Position numbers and translations under genes: made by a program. Positions 1 through 6,368 of a stretch of DNA of 14,119 nt are shown piece by piece. The notes under the pieces are model-generated. The model saw only the letters and a program-made list of their open reading frames with translations, was not told the origin of the DNA and did no database searches. The stretch spans positions 1 to 14,119 of the forward strand of contig CAZOYN010000019.1 of the NCBI GenBank assembly GCA_964584135.1, read 5' to 3'. The DNA is from CAZOYN01 sp964584135 (GTDB lineage Bacteria; Patescibacteriota; Saccharimonadia; Saccharimonadales; UBA4665). Numbering within the stretch: position 1 is the first letter of the stretch; every line of letters begins with the position of its first letter.

Positions 1-535
1 TATCTTTGTGGAGTTCATCTAGACGGTCAAAACTTTCGGCCAAAATGGCTTCTAGGCTAATAACGTTTTGCTTAATGTGCTGCTGACTGACGTCAAACAG
101 CCGAGTTTCGGCCTCTTCGATGAGCTCGCGTAGCTGCTTGGATTCATCGTAGCCGAGCCCGACAATGTCCCGGGAGGCGGCAATCAGGCGACGGCGCAGG
201 GCTTTTTGGGCGACAATGTCGGCATACTGTTCAACGTGCGAGGCCGTTGGCACAAAATTAGTCAGCTCTGTGAGGTAGGCTGGCCCGCCAATCATGTTTA
301 AGTAACCATTATTTTTTAAGCGGTCGGTGAGCGTTAGCACGTCGATAGCTTCGTGATGTTCATACAGCTGGGTGATAGCCTCGTAAATCCGCTGGTGGCG
401 CTGGTCAAAGAAGTCACTGGCCGTCAGGCTGTCGGCAATCTTAACAATGGCGTCGCTATCTATTAATAGCGCGCCCAGCAGCGAAGCTTCAGCTTCAAGA
501 TTTTGCGGTGGCTGCCCCGTTGTGGCCGGCTCCAT
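1..535 (-). CDS. dnaB: Replicative DNA helicase DnaB, N-terminal part (cut by window edge)
   Basis: The minus strand reads open from an ATG at 535 to the left edge, giving about 178 residues beginning MEPATTGQPPQNLEAEASLL. The QNLEAEASLLGALL opening, the KIADSLTASDFFDQRHQRIYEA stretch (split here only by naming), the IDVLTLTDRL segment and the GGPAYLTELTNFVPTASHVEQYADIV region are typical of the DnaB N-terminal domain, followed by the linker helix. The RecA-like ATPase domain lies beyond the window. DnaB is the hexameric helicase that unwinds DNA at the fork. A Shine-Dalgarno (GAGGGG, plus-strand 542-547) sits 6 nt before the ATG, which fixes the start. The gene begins 30 nt after the dnaX stop, so the two are probably co-transcribed. 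Confidence 0.93.
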   Translation of the reverse strand, partial: MEPATTGQPPQNLEAEASLLGALLIDSDAIVKIADSLTASDFFDQRHQRIYEAITQLYEHHEAIDVLTLTDRLKNNGYLNMIGGPAYLTELTNFVPTASHVEQYADIVAQKALRRRLIAASRDIVGLGYDESKQLRELIEEAETRLFDVSQQHIKQNVISLEAILAESFDRLDELHKD

Positions 536-565
536 AAGACTCCCCTCTCACCTCTCTCGTGGCTA

Positions 566-1945
566 CTATTCTACCAGCTCAGCGCCGCCAAAAATATTGC
601 TAATGGTTGCCAGGTTGTTGGGCGTTTCCAGCACTGGTTCAACGGGGGCCGTGACAGCCGGCTCAGTACCCAAGGCCTTATCTACAATGCACACAATCTG
701 CACAGCTTGTCCACTGGCCTCTTGAATAACATCGACCAGTTTTTGCTGGTTTTTCACGTCACTTAAGCGTTTACGGTGGAATTCAAAACCAAAGGCCAAC
801 TGCACCACGCCATCTTCTTGAAACGAGGGGTGGGCCATGCGCACTACGCCATAGAGGGTGTTGTGCTTTTGTTTGAGCGTGCTTAAGACCTCTTGCCAAA
901 CAGCTTTGTCGATTGGTTTTATAGGTCTTGCGGGCTTTGGTATCTCAATTGGCGGATCTACTTTTTCAGGAGCAACCGGCTGATCTGTTGCAGGGGTGGC
1001 ACTGAGTAAGACAACCTCTAAGAAGCGTTCAGGGTCATGGGCGGCCGGTACTTCAATCAGTTGCGATAAAAGCTGCAGCGTCTGCTCGCTGGACAGGCTT
1101 AAATTACCGTTAACTAATTGCTGGCGGAGCCGCTGACTGAGTTGTTTGGCGACGGCGGCTGCTTGGTAGCCTTGCTGGTACAGTTCGGCCACGGCTACTG
1201 CGGTATTGCTCAACCCACCATCTTTTAAAGCGTCAAGCAACAGATCAATATTTTGCTCCGGCGGGATGCCAAGCAACGTTTGGACGGAATCAAGCGTCAA
1301 GGCGTCGCCGTGGCTGCGGGCTTGGTCCAGCAAGCTGATGCTATCGCGAAAACTGCCCTCGCCATGCTCGGCCAACAGCTCCAGGGCGGCCTCATCTACC
1401 GTAATCTTTTCGCTCTTGGCGATGGACTTTAAGTGCTCAATAACCTTCGCTTTGTCCACGGGCTTAAAAGTGAAGCGCTGGGTGCGGCTGACAATGGTCT
1501 CTGGCAATTTGTGGGCTTCGGTGGTGGCCAAAATAAACACCACGTGCGCCGGCGGTTCCTCAAGTGTCTTGAGCAGCGCGTTAAAAGCCTCACGGGTCAG
1601 CATGTGGACCTCATCGATAATATAGACCTTGTACTTGGCCGAGGTGGGCGCCACGTAAACCTTTTCGCGCAGCTCCCGGATTTCGTCAATCCGGCGGTTT
1701 GAGGCAGCGTCAATCTCGATAATATCTATATGGGTGGAATCATCGGTATAGGGCAGACCATTAATTTCGTGGGCTAAAATGCGGGCAATGCTCGTCTTGC
1801 CAACGCCTTTTGGCCCGGTAAATAGGTAGGCATGGCTAATCCGCCCCTGTTTGAGCGCCTCAGCCAAAGTCTTGGTGATGTGTTCCTGCCCAACAATCTC
1901 GTCAAGAGACTTTGAACGGTACTTCCTATATAAAGCCTGCCCCAT
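566..1945 (-). CDS. dnaX: DNA polymerase III subunit gamma/tau (DnaX)
   Basis: A 459-residue AAA+ clamp-loader subunit that loads the sliding clamp and organises the replisome. Visible motifs in order: GPKGVGKTS Walker A at 44-52; IIDEVHML Walker B at 109-116; sensor 1 ILATTEAHKLPETI at 138-151; SRTQRF arginine-finger segment at 153-158 (usually SRC); sensor 2 GSFRDSISLLDQ at 197-208; oligomerisation domain to about 315; a proline-rich linker at 320-345; and a compact C-terminal domain to about 425. The zinc module normally inserted after Walker A is missing: the sequence runs from RILAHEINGLPY straight to IDIIEIDAASNRR with no cysteines. There is little Shine-Dalgarno signal before the ATG; a TATAAT lies 9 nt upstream (1955-1960). 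dnaB follows directly. Confidence 0.96.
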   Translation of the reverse strand: MGQALYRKYRSKSLDEIVGQEHITKTLAEALKQGRISHAYLFTGPKGVGKTSIARILAHEINGLPYTDDSTHIDIIEIDAASNRRIDEIRELREKVYVAPTSAKYKVYIIDEVHMLTREAFNALLKTLEEPPAHVVFILATTEAHKLPETIVSRTQRFTFKPVDKAKVIEHLKSIAKSEKITVDEAALELLAEHGEGSFRDSISLLDQARSHGDALTLDSVQTLLGIPPEQNIDLLLDALKDGGLSNTAVAVAELYQQGYQAAAVAKQLSQRLRQQLVNGNLSLSSEQTLQLLSQLIEVPAAHDPERFLEVVLLSATPATDQPVAPEKVDPPIEIPKPARPIKPIDKAVWQEVLSTLKQKHNTLYGVVRMAHPSFQEDGVVQLAFGFEFHRKRLSDVKNQQKLVDVIQEASGQAVQIVCIVDKALGTEPAVTAPVEPVLETPNNLATISNIFGGAELVE

Positions 1946-1954
1946 AGGCTTCTT

Positions 1955-1960
1955 ATTATA
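1955..1960 (-). promoter_or_regulatory. Possible -10 box just upstream of dnaX
   Basis: The minus strand reads TATAAT here, separated from the dnaX ATG at 1945 by 9 nt. No convincing -35 hexamer lies 16-18 nt further up. If used, transcription would begin within a few nucleotides of the ATG, consistent with the weak Shine-Dalgarno. dnaX could instead be read through from the gene ending at 1978. Confidence 0.35.
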
Positions 1961-1977
1961 CGTTATGCGCGAAAAAC

Positions 1978-2391
1978 CTAGCCGCTGGTTTCGAAAGTTT
2001 GGGGTGCGGACACTGGCACAGCTGCGTCTTGCCCACGACCGTTGGCTAGAGCAGCAACAAGGACACCAATTGTAGCTACTAATTCTACCTTATCAACACC
2101 GGCAGCAATTGCCTCACTGCGTGGACTATTAGTTTCGCTAAGGTCTGCAATCTCCTCGTAATAGTGCGAATGCAGTAACCGCCCAGCGGCCACCTTTACA
2201 AGGCCTCGAATGCGTTCGCCTTGGTAGACATCCTTGAGGCCGCTGCCAACCAGCGCTAAACCAGCTGCGGTTATGACGTTTCCAGGAGTTACAATACCGC
2301 CTGTCGAAGCAGCAAGATCCTGCCAAAACCAACGTTGCGGCTCGGGAACCATATCCCACCGAGGTATTGGGTATGTACGCTGTAAATTCAT
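1978..2391 (-). CDS. CDP-alcohol phosphatidyltransferase-like membrane protein, short and lacking the catalytic motif
   Basis: 137 residues. The segment TPGNVITAAGLALVGSGL (36-53) resembles the first membrane helix of CDP-alcohol phosphatidyltransferases, and GRLLHSHYYEEIADLSETNS followed by PRSEAIAAGVDKVEL aligns by eye with the family's active-site stretch. The defining pattern DG-x2-AR-x8-G-x3-D-x3-D is not kept: the first two Asp positions read H and Y, the Gly reads S, and only the last Asp (in GVDKVEL) remains. A second hydrophobic helix (TIGVLVAALANG) follows, and the protein then ends in a polar tail, well short of the usual 180-200 residues. Other frames do not restore the missing motif. 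Function is therefore uncertain: a degenerate relative, perhaps structural. An extended -10 lies 7 nt before the ATG and no Shine-Dalgarno is visible. An internal ATG (residue 14) is an alternative start. Confidence 0.5.
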   Translation of the reverse strand: MNLQRTYPIPRWDMVPEPQRWFWQDLAASTGGIVTPGNVITAAGLALVGSGLKDVYQGERIRGLVKVAAGRLLHSHYYEEIADLSETNSPRSEAIAAGVDKVELVATIGVLVAALANGRGQDAAVPVSAPQTFETSG

Positions 2392-2398
2392 CTATAAA

Positions 2399-2407
2399 GT
2401 TATAACA
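2399..2407 (-). promoter_or_regulatory. Extended -10 promoter element before the CDP-alcohol-transferase-like gene
   Basis: The minus strand reads TGTTATAAC, matching TGnTATAAT with one change. The -10 hexamer (2399-2404) ends 7 nt before the ATG at 2391, so the transcript would start at or next to the start codon. The hexamer also forms one arm of a small inverted repeat, GTTATA / TATAAC, with bases near 2420. There is no clear -35. Confidence 0.4.
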
Positions 2408-2439
2408 TCAAATACAGCTATAACCATGAGCGATTAGCT

Positions 2440-2949
2440 TTATAAAGCTGCTTCGAGGGCGGCCCATTCGGCAGCCGAGTCGTCTTCGGGCAGGTTGACG
2501 CTGACTTGGTCGCCGGGCTTGGCCTTAAAGTAGGTTACGCTGGCGAGTAGCACCCGGTATTTTTTACCATTCACGTCAACAAAGTAGTGGCCGTTTTCCA
2601 GTACCAGTGCGCCAACGACTTGCTTGCGGGGGATGGGGCCAATTTGCTTGTATAAGAAGGCGCCGTCTTCGGCAATGGTCAGCTTAAGGATGTCGCCTTG
2701 GACGAGCTTGGACTTAGAGGCGTAATTAGCCGGTACGGGATACGTTTTGCCATCTGAACCAACCATATTTTGGCCGTCAAACACGCCTTCAATCACCTTA
2801 CCTAAGGTGTCTTCGCGGACTATAGGCGCGACTTTTTCGTCATCGCCCACCAGGCTAATAAGCAGCTCGGTAGCTGCTGCTAAACTGGTTTCAGCTTCCT
2901 GAATTAAAGCCCGCAAGCGTTTTACTTGTTTGTCTGGTACGTCCGGCAT
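2440..2949 (-). CDS. Conserved-looking small protein of unknown function (169 aa)
   Basis: I do not recognise a named family. The N-terminal 35 residues (KQVKRLRALIQEAETSLAAA) look like an amphipathic or coiled-coil helix. The rest is rich in short beta-like stretches: GKVIEGVFDGQNMVGSDGKT, YPVPANYASKSKLVQGDILK, FLYKQIGPIPRKQVVGALV and KKYRVLLASVTYFKAKPGDQ. It ends in an acidic, aromatic tail (SAAEWAALEAAL). It looks like one or two small beta-barrel domains, and its order and low complexity suggest a conserved soluble protein. My impression is that relatives occur in other CPR genomes, but this is unverified. The start at 2949 is chosen over an in-frame GTG at 2985 because the promoter places the transcript start near 2989; a purine-rich GAGAGAGA precedes the ATG. 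Confidence 0.75.
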   Translation of the reverse strand: MPDVPDKQVKRLRALIQEAETSLAAATELLISLVGDDEKVAPIVREDTLGKVIEGVFDGQNMVGSDGKTYPVPANYASKSKLVQGDILKLTIAEDGAFLYKQIGPIPRKQVVGALVLENGHYFVDVNGKKYRVLLASVTYFKAKPGDQVSVNLPEDDSAAEWAALEAAL

Positions 2950-2988
2950 GTCTGTCTCTCTCGAATAAGTGTTTATTAGGTACACTTT

Positions 2989-3038
2989 CCCCCTAAAAAT
3001 AACACGATCAGCCTGTCAAGTCAAAATATCTTAGGGGG
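2989..3038 (-). promoter_or_regulatory. Promoter with flanking inverted repeat for the 169-aa gene
   Basis: On the minus strand TTGACT (3019-3024) is followed after exactly 17 nt by TATTTT (2996-3001), a good sigma-70-type promoter, with a predicted start near 2989. An 8-bp perfect inverted repeat, CCCCCTAA at 2989-2996 and TTAGGGGG at 3031-3038, brackets it: one arm lies just upstream of -35, the other covers the end of -10 and the start site. This is the geometry of a repressor operator pair, though chance cannot be excluded. Confidence 0.55.
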
Positions 3039-3070
3039 TTGTGGATAAATGACGAGTATGTAGCCAACTA

Positions 3071-3925
3071 TTAGGCCGCTTCTTGTTCCTGAGGAGCTAC
3101 CGTGATGACTGGCTTTTCATCAACCAGCTTTTCTAGTCGCCAATTAATCTTGCCATAGTCTTTTACTTTACTGAGTGCCCATGCGGGGAACTTTTTAACA
3201 TCGTTATCGTGCCTTAAGGAGTCTGTGGTGATGAACACGCCGCCGGCCGCAACAGCACCTGCAAGTACACCGACAGTACCCTTCCATAACATTTCTTCCC
3301 AGGTTCCACTCAGCGCAATTCCAACACCTTCACCAGTAGCCATTGAAAGAAGTAGGCCAGCTCGCTCAAGACCCACACGCCCTAAGTTAGAGGCTCTCTG
3401 GTTGCGACTGAGGGCAACAACCAAATCTTTATTGGCACGTTGGGTTAGTAACTCTGCTATGCCAGTGGCGCTGTAGGATTCACTTTGTACTCGTCGGGGC
3501 AATGTTAGCCACAGCGTCGTCTCAGTGCTAGGCTTTCCATCTGACTGGACTAAACTAATCTTTGGTGATTTTTCTACAAGCGATGAGGTGTCAATATCCG
3601 GTTGGGCGTTCTTCCCGACTTTTACAGTGGTATCACCAGCGTCGAGATCAATGAATAGTTCACGAGGGGTTAAATCTATCCATGTGTGTTTAGAACCTGT
3701 AGCCGCATTAACAGCTGCGGCTAACGCGCTTTCGTTTACGGTTACCGCAAACGGTTCACCATTGATAGTAATCGGGTCACCTGGAAGATAGAGTCCGAAT
3801 GACTGTAGGGCTATCTCCGAGTCAGCTTCACGGTGCGGCATACGTCGAATATGAGTTTCAGTTTCAACTGCTGTCTGTTCTGCGCTTGCTGCGAATGTTC
3901 CTGGTAATGCTGCTGTTTCTGACAT
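3071..3925 (-). CDS. Unknown protein with C-terminal hydrophobic segments (284 aa)
   Basis: No family recognised. The first 40 residues are polar and probably disordered. Residues about 41-145 look like a beta-rich soluble domain (FGLYLPGDPITINGEPFAVT, then SLVQSDGK and TLWLTLPRR). A helical stretch follows with ELLTQRANKDLVVALSRNQR. Two hydrophobic, glycine-rich segments at about 187-207 (AGLLLSMATGEGVGIALSG) and 215-233 (KGTVGVLAGAVAAGGVFITT) could be a membrane hairpin. The tail from 240 to 284 is charged. There is no signal peptide, so if membrane-bound most of the protein would face the cytoplasm. It has its own promoter; the Shine-Dalgarno is weak. It stands apart from its neighbours, 140 nt after the preceding gene on the same strand. 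Confidence 0.75.
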   Translation of the reverse strand: MSETAALPGTFAASAEQTAVETETHIRRMPHREADSEIALQSFGLYLPGDPITINGEPFAVTVNESALAAAVNAATGSKHTWIDLTPRELFIDLDAGDTTVKVGKNAQPDIDTSSLVEKSPKISLVQSDGKPSTETTLWLTLPRRVQSESYSATGIAELLTQRANKDLVVALSRNQRASNLGRVGLERAGLLLSMATGEGVGIALSGTWEEMLWKGTVGVLAGAVAAGGVFITTDSLRHDNDVKKFPAWALSKVKDYGKINWRLEKLVDEKPVITVAPQEQEAA

Positions 3926-3950
3926 ATCAAGGCCCGTTTAATTAAGTACT

Positions 3951-3979
3951 GTTATAGACCAAATGCTTTTGTTTTGCAA
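3951..3979 (-). promoter_or_regulatory. Sigma-70-type promoter of the 284-aa gene
   Basis: The minus strand has TTGCAA (3974-3979), a 17-nt spacer, then TATAAC (3951-3956). The predicted start near 3944 leaves a leader of about 19 nt before the ATG at 3925. Confidence 0.6.
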
Positions 3980-4065
3980 CTAGAAGGTCGTCATATAATC
4001 TCTAGTTTAATAAAGGGGGTGTAGTCTAAACAAGTAATTAAATAACCTCCAAAAGCTATCCTATA

Positions 4066-4995
4066 TTAGGAGCCAACTTTGCTTATTCTTTGCTTGCTGT
4101 GGTCGTAGCAGGGTTGGCTGTTCAGTGCTTTGCGGGCATCAGGGTTAGACTCTATGATTGAGCAGGAAAAACCGAACTCATCACCAGCTTTGGCGATGTA
4201 ATGCCAGGAGCCGCTACCCTTTTGGTAATAGAGAGCCAGCTCTTTAGAGCCATCACTGAAACGGAATAACGCTTCAGCGATGTCATAGCCCTTGGTCTTG
4301 CTAGTCCCAATAGGGCTGTTGGTGGCGTCTTTTGACTTGATGACCATCGGTCCGAAGGTGACGTCGGTTGCTTTTACTCCAGGGTTGGCTTGCGAGTAGG
4401 CTGTTACTAACGGTTTGGCCTGGGCAGCTAGTTGTTGCTGCAGTGACGGGCTTGTACAGACAATGGTAACTTGGTAATAGCTTACATTGCTCGTCGTGGT
4501 GCAAGTCTCGTCTTGCTTGGTGTAAAGCGTCTTCGGCGCATAGGCGGACACTTGATCTACTTGGTCTGGTTGACCAACAAAACCGTGACTCGTAAAAACG
4601 CTAGCGACAACTGAATTGACGGCATCGAGATTATGGGCAGGTGTAACAAACTTGCTTGAGTCATCAACATAGTGCGTGGCCGGCGCGTAAATCAGTATGC
4701 TGGGGTAAGCATCGGTTGTAATGCTAAAATCGTAACCTGTCACTGGCACAGGGTCTCCGGTAGCAGTTTCGGCGAGCCAGGTTCTCTTAAGGCCGCGGTA
4801 TTCGTTGTATTTTACAGAAACGGCGTGGCTGATACTATCCATAAGAGGATATAAGTCAGAGCTGGGTGCTGGTGGCGCCTTTGACCGCATCGAAAGCTGC
4901 AGTGCCAGTCCGGTGATTGCCCCGGCTAGTACAATTACTAGCAATAAAAAAATGCTGGGTCGTCTTTTCTCGGGTGTTTTATGGGTCTTTGACAT
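4066..4995 (-). CDS. Membrane-anchored extracytoplasmic protein of unknown function (309 aa)
   Basis: The N-terminus MSKTHKTPEKRRPS is basic and is followed by one strong hydrophobic helix, IFLLLVIVLAGAITGLALQL (15-34), with no obvious signal-peptidase or lipobox site, so it is probably an N-in/C-out anchor. A short Ala/Pro linker (KAPPAPSSD, 39-47) leads into a roughly 260-residue outer domain of mixed alpha/beta character with many Ser, Thr, Tyr and Gly residues. All four cysteines (165, 180, 278, 296) lie in this outer part, suggesting two disulfides of similar spacing (14 and 17 residues apart). I recognise no family. There is no Shine-Dalgarno; an extended -10 element lies 8 nt before the ATG. 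Possible role at the cell surface, but nothing in the sequence shows which. Confidence 0.8.
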   Translation of the reverse strand: MSKTHKTPEKRRPSIFLLLVIVLAGAITGLALQLSMRSKAPPAPSSDLYPLMDSISHAVSVKYNEYRGLKRTWLAETATGDPVPVTGYDFSITTDAYPSILIYAPATHYVDDSSKFVTPAHNLDAVNSVVASVFTSHGFVGQPDQVDQVSAYAPKTLYTKQDETCTTTSNVSYYQVTIVCTSPSLQQQLAAQAKPLVTAYSQANPGVKATDVTFGPMVIKSKDATNSPIGTSKTKGYDIAEALFRFSDGSKELALYYQKGSGSWHYIAKAGDEFGFSCSIIESNPDARKALNSQPCYDHSKQRISKVGS

Positions 4996-5003
4996 TGTTG
5001 ATT

Positions 5004-5012
5004 ATGATAGCA
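5004..5012 (-). promoter_or_regulatory. Extended -10 promoter element before the anchored four-cysteine protein
   Basis: The minus strand reads TGCTATCAT, an extended -10 (TGnTATnAT), 8 nt upstream of the ATG at 4995. No clear -35 is seen. The position implies an almost leaderless transcript, matching the lack of a Shine-Dalgarno. Confidence 0.4.
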
Positions 5013-5060
5013 CGCTGGTGAGAGTCGTATTGCAGACTTTTGTGTTATGGCTGCAGCGGC

Positions 5061-5146
5061 TTGATTCTTGTAAGCATTTGGAGTATATTGTCTTTTAGGA
5101 CCTTCGGCCGTGGTTTATACACAACACTTGCGGGAGGCCTTTTTTA
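5061..5146 (+). ncRNA. Candidate small RNA: promoter, about 50-nt transcript and terminator
   Basis: Plus strand, between two minus-strand genes. TTGATT (5061-5066), a 17-nt spacer and TATATT (5084-5089) make a credible promoter with a start near 5096. The following sequence can fold: GG(A)CCTTC at 5098-5105 pairs with GGAGGCC at 5133-5139 (one bulge, one G-U), enclosing a smaller GTG/CAC stem, and is followed directly by six T (5140-5145). The predicted RNA is about 50 nt and has no start codon with a meaningful ORF. An alternative is that the hairpin is merely a terminator for stray antisense transcription. No known RNA family recognised. Confidence 0.4.
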
Positions 5147-5228
5147 TTGAGCTTATCCGGCTGGAAATATAGACATTAGGTCTTTTCGTTTTGTTCTTCG
5201 GTTCTCTTTAACCTAAATTTAGCTTAGC

Positions 5229-5270
5229 AGAAAAATAACAGAGAAGACCGTTGTAATCTTCTCTGTTATT
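5229..5270 (-). terminator. Rho-independent terminator of rplJ-rplL
   Basis: A perfect 14-bp inverted repeat, AATAACAGAGAAGA (5234-5247) and TCTTCTCTGTTATT (5257-5270), with a 9-nt loop. Read on the minus strand, the hairpin lies 18 nt after the rplL stop and runs into a T-rich stretch (TTATTTTTC), so it acts in the rplL direction. The plus-strand side has no T tract. Confidence 0.85.
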
Positions 5271-5288
5271 AGGTTGAAAACGAGTGCT

Positions 5289-5675
5289 TTAGGCGAGCTC
5301 AACAGTGGCGCCGGCCTCTTCGAGGGCCTTCTTGGCGGCTTCCGCGTCTTCTTTCTTAGCTTTTTCCAAGACGGGCTTGGGTGCGCCATCAACGATAGCC
5401 TTCGCTTCGCCCAGGCCTAAGCCGGTGATGTCCTTAACGGCCTTAATGACGGCTACCTTTTGGGCACCGGCGTCCTTCAGGATGACGTCGTATTCGCTCT
5501 TTTCAGCTTCGGCTGGGGCGGCTTCGCCACCGCCAGCGGCTGGTGCGGCAACAGCTACAGCAGCTGCAGCCGGCTCAATGCCGTATTCATCTTTCAGGAT
5601 AGTACCAAGTTCGTTTACTTCCAGAACGCTCAGGTTAACGAGCTGTTCTGCGATTTTCTTTAAATCAGTTGCCAT
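5289..5675 (-). CDS. rplL: 50S ribosomal protein L7/L12
   Basis: 128 residues, the usual length. The N-terminal dimerisation domain (MATDLKKIAEQLVNLSVLEV) is followed by the flexible Ala/Gly/Pro/Glu hinge at about 37-58 and the C-terminal domain that contacts elongation factors, with the conserved VAVIKAVKDITGLGLGEAK and AKKALEEAGATVEL segments. L7/L12 dimers form the ribosomal stalk bound to L10. The ATG at 5675 is preceded by AAGGAA at a suitable distance and matches the family start, so an in-frame upstream extension to 5765 is rejected (it lies inside rplJ). rplJ ends 19 nt upstream and a strong terminator follows. Confidence 0.97.
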   Translation of the reverse strand: MATDLKKIAEQLVNLSVLEVNELGTILKDEYGIEPAAAAVAVAAPAAGGGEAAPAEAEKSEYDVILKDAGAQKVAVIKAVKDITGLGLGEAKAIVDGAPKPVLEKAKKEDAEAAKKALEEAGATVELA

Positions 5676-5694
5676 GTTGGTTCCTTTCTTAGAA

Positions 5695-6224
5695 TTAATT
5701 GGCCTTGGCTTCCAGGGCTTGCAATAAGCCGTGGAGGTTGCCTGACAGGCTGCTGGCGACGCCACGCAGCGGTGATTGTAAGGTGTTTACAATACCGGCA
5801 ATGAGTTGTGGTTTGCTTGGCAAACTGGCCAAGGCTTTAACGTTATCGGCGCCCATAAATTGGCCGNNNNNNNNNNGGCGGTAAATGCGCCCACGAATTC
5901 CAGGCTGGGGTTAGCCTTGGCAAAGGCGTTCAGGCTTTGGGCCGGAGCGACCTCGTCTTCGCTGTTAAAGGCGTACAATAACATGCCTTCCAGCGGGCTG
6001 GTGTCAACACCTTTGAGGGCGTCGGTGGCCTGGATGGCCTTGATAACCAGGCGATTCTTAATCACCTTTACTTTGGTGCCGTTGTCTCGGGCATCACGGC
6101 GCAGCGCTTGTAGGGCTTTGACGGTGGTGCCTTGGTACTTAGCGACGACGGTCAGCTTAGAGCTGGCCAATAAATCACTTACCTCTTTAACGACGGCATC
6201 TTTTTCTTGCTTTGTTAGGGCCAT
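5695..6224 (-). CDS. rplJ: 50S ribosomal protein L10 (contains a 10-N assembly gap)
   Basis: L10 anchors the L7/L12 dimers to 23S rRNA. The part before the gap (MALTKQEKDAVVKEVSDLLA to ANPSLEFVGAFTA) carries the typical LRRDARDNGTKVKVIKNRL region. After the run of N at 5867-5876 the family's continuation is found in a different frame: GQFMGADNVKALASLPSKPQ, then LQSPLRGVASSLSGNLHGLL and QALEAKAN, stop at 5695-5697. The 10 N therefore do not represent the real length; the true gap must be 2 modulo 3. The gene is probably intact, at about 174 residues if the gap is 2 nt. AGGAG precedes the ATG. It is the first gene of the rplJ-rplL operon, with an L10 leader upstream. Confidence 0.93.
5867..5876. 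other. Assembly gap (10 N) inside rplJ
   Basis: Ten undetermined bases. The reading frames on both sides agree with one continuous L10 only if the missing length is 2, 5, 8, 11 and so on. With 2 nt the joint could read ...TADGQFMG..., the normal family pattern, so the real gap may be very small. Confidence 0.95.
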
Positions 6225-6289
6225 GGAGTATCTCCTAGCTTACTTAAACAGAACTATCGACCAAGATCTGCTAGTTGCCTCATAAAAAC

Positions 6290-6362
6290 AGAGAGTTTTA
6301 CCTCGGCGACATTATCAAGCCACCTTAGATTAAAAATGGCCGTCGCTGTCTCTGGCAACGTA
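6290..6362 (-). promoter_or_regulatory. Ribosomal protein L10 leader (autoregulatory mRNA element)
   Basis: On the minus strand GTTGCCAGAGACAGCGACGG (ending near 6338) and GTCGCCGAGGTAAAA (6296-6310) match the two conserved blocks of L10 leaders, the AGACAG motif and the GCCGAGGU motif, arranged in the expected order about 65 nt before the rplJ start region. L10 in complex with L7/L12 binds such leaders to repress its own operon. The element lies between the promoter and the Shine-Dalgarno. I see no clear intrinsic terminator between it and rplJ, so control may be at translation. Confidence 0.75.
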
Positions 6363-6368
6363 GGAGCT

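Noticed and set aside
961..967. An A-rich run (GAAAAAG on the minus strand) at the end of the DnaX conserved region, where a programmed frameshift would yield a short gamma form.
   Set aside because: It is not the A-AAA-AAG heptamer, only a +1 shift would reach a nearby stop, and no stem or upstream Shine-Dalgarno-like stimulator was noted.
2138..2359. Alternative frame in the CDP-alcohol-transferase-like gene that might restore the catalytic motif after a frameshift.
   Set aside because: Neither other frame shows DG..AR or the following acidic residues, so a simple frameshift does not explain the loss.
4030..4070. A possible terminator after the four-cysteine protein gene.
   Set aside because: Only a very short CCTA/TAGG or CTCC/GGAG pairing is present and no T tract follows directly.
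5676..5765. An N-terminal extension of rplL to 5765.
   Set aside because: It lies in the rplJ coding region in another frame; the ATG at 5675 has a Shine-Dalgarno and matches the L7/L12 start.
5787..5866. Continuation of rplJ through the N run to a stop at 5787.
   Set aside because: The resulting tail does not resemble L10, while another frame gives the expected L10 C-terminus.
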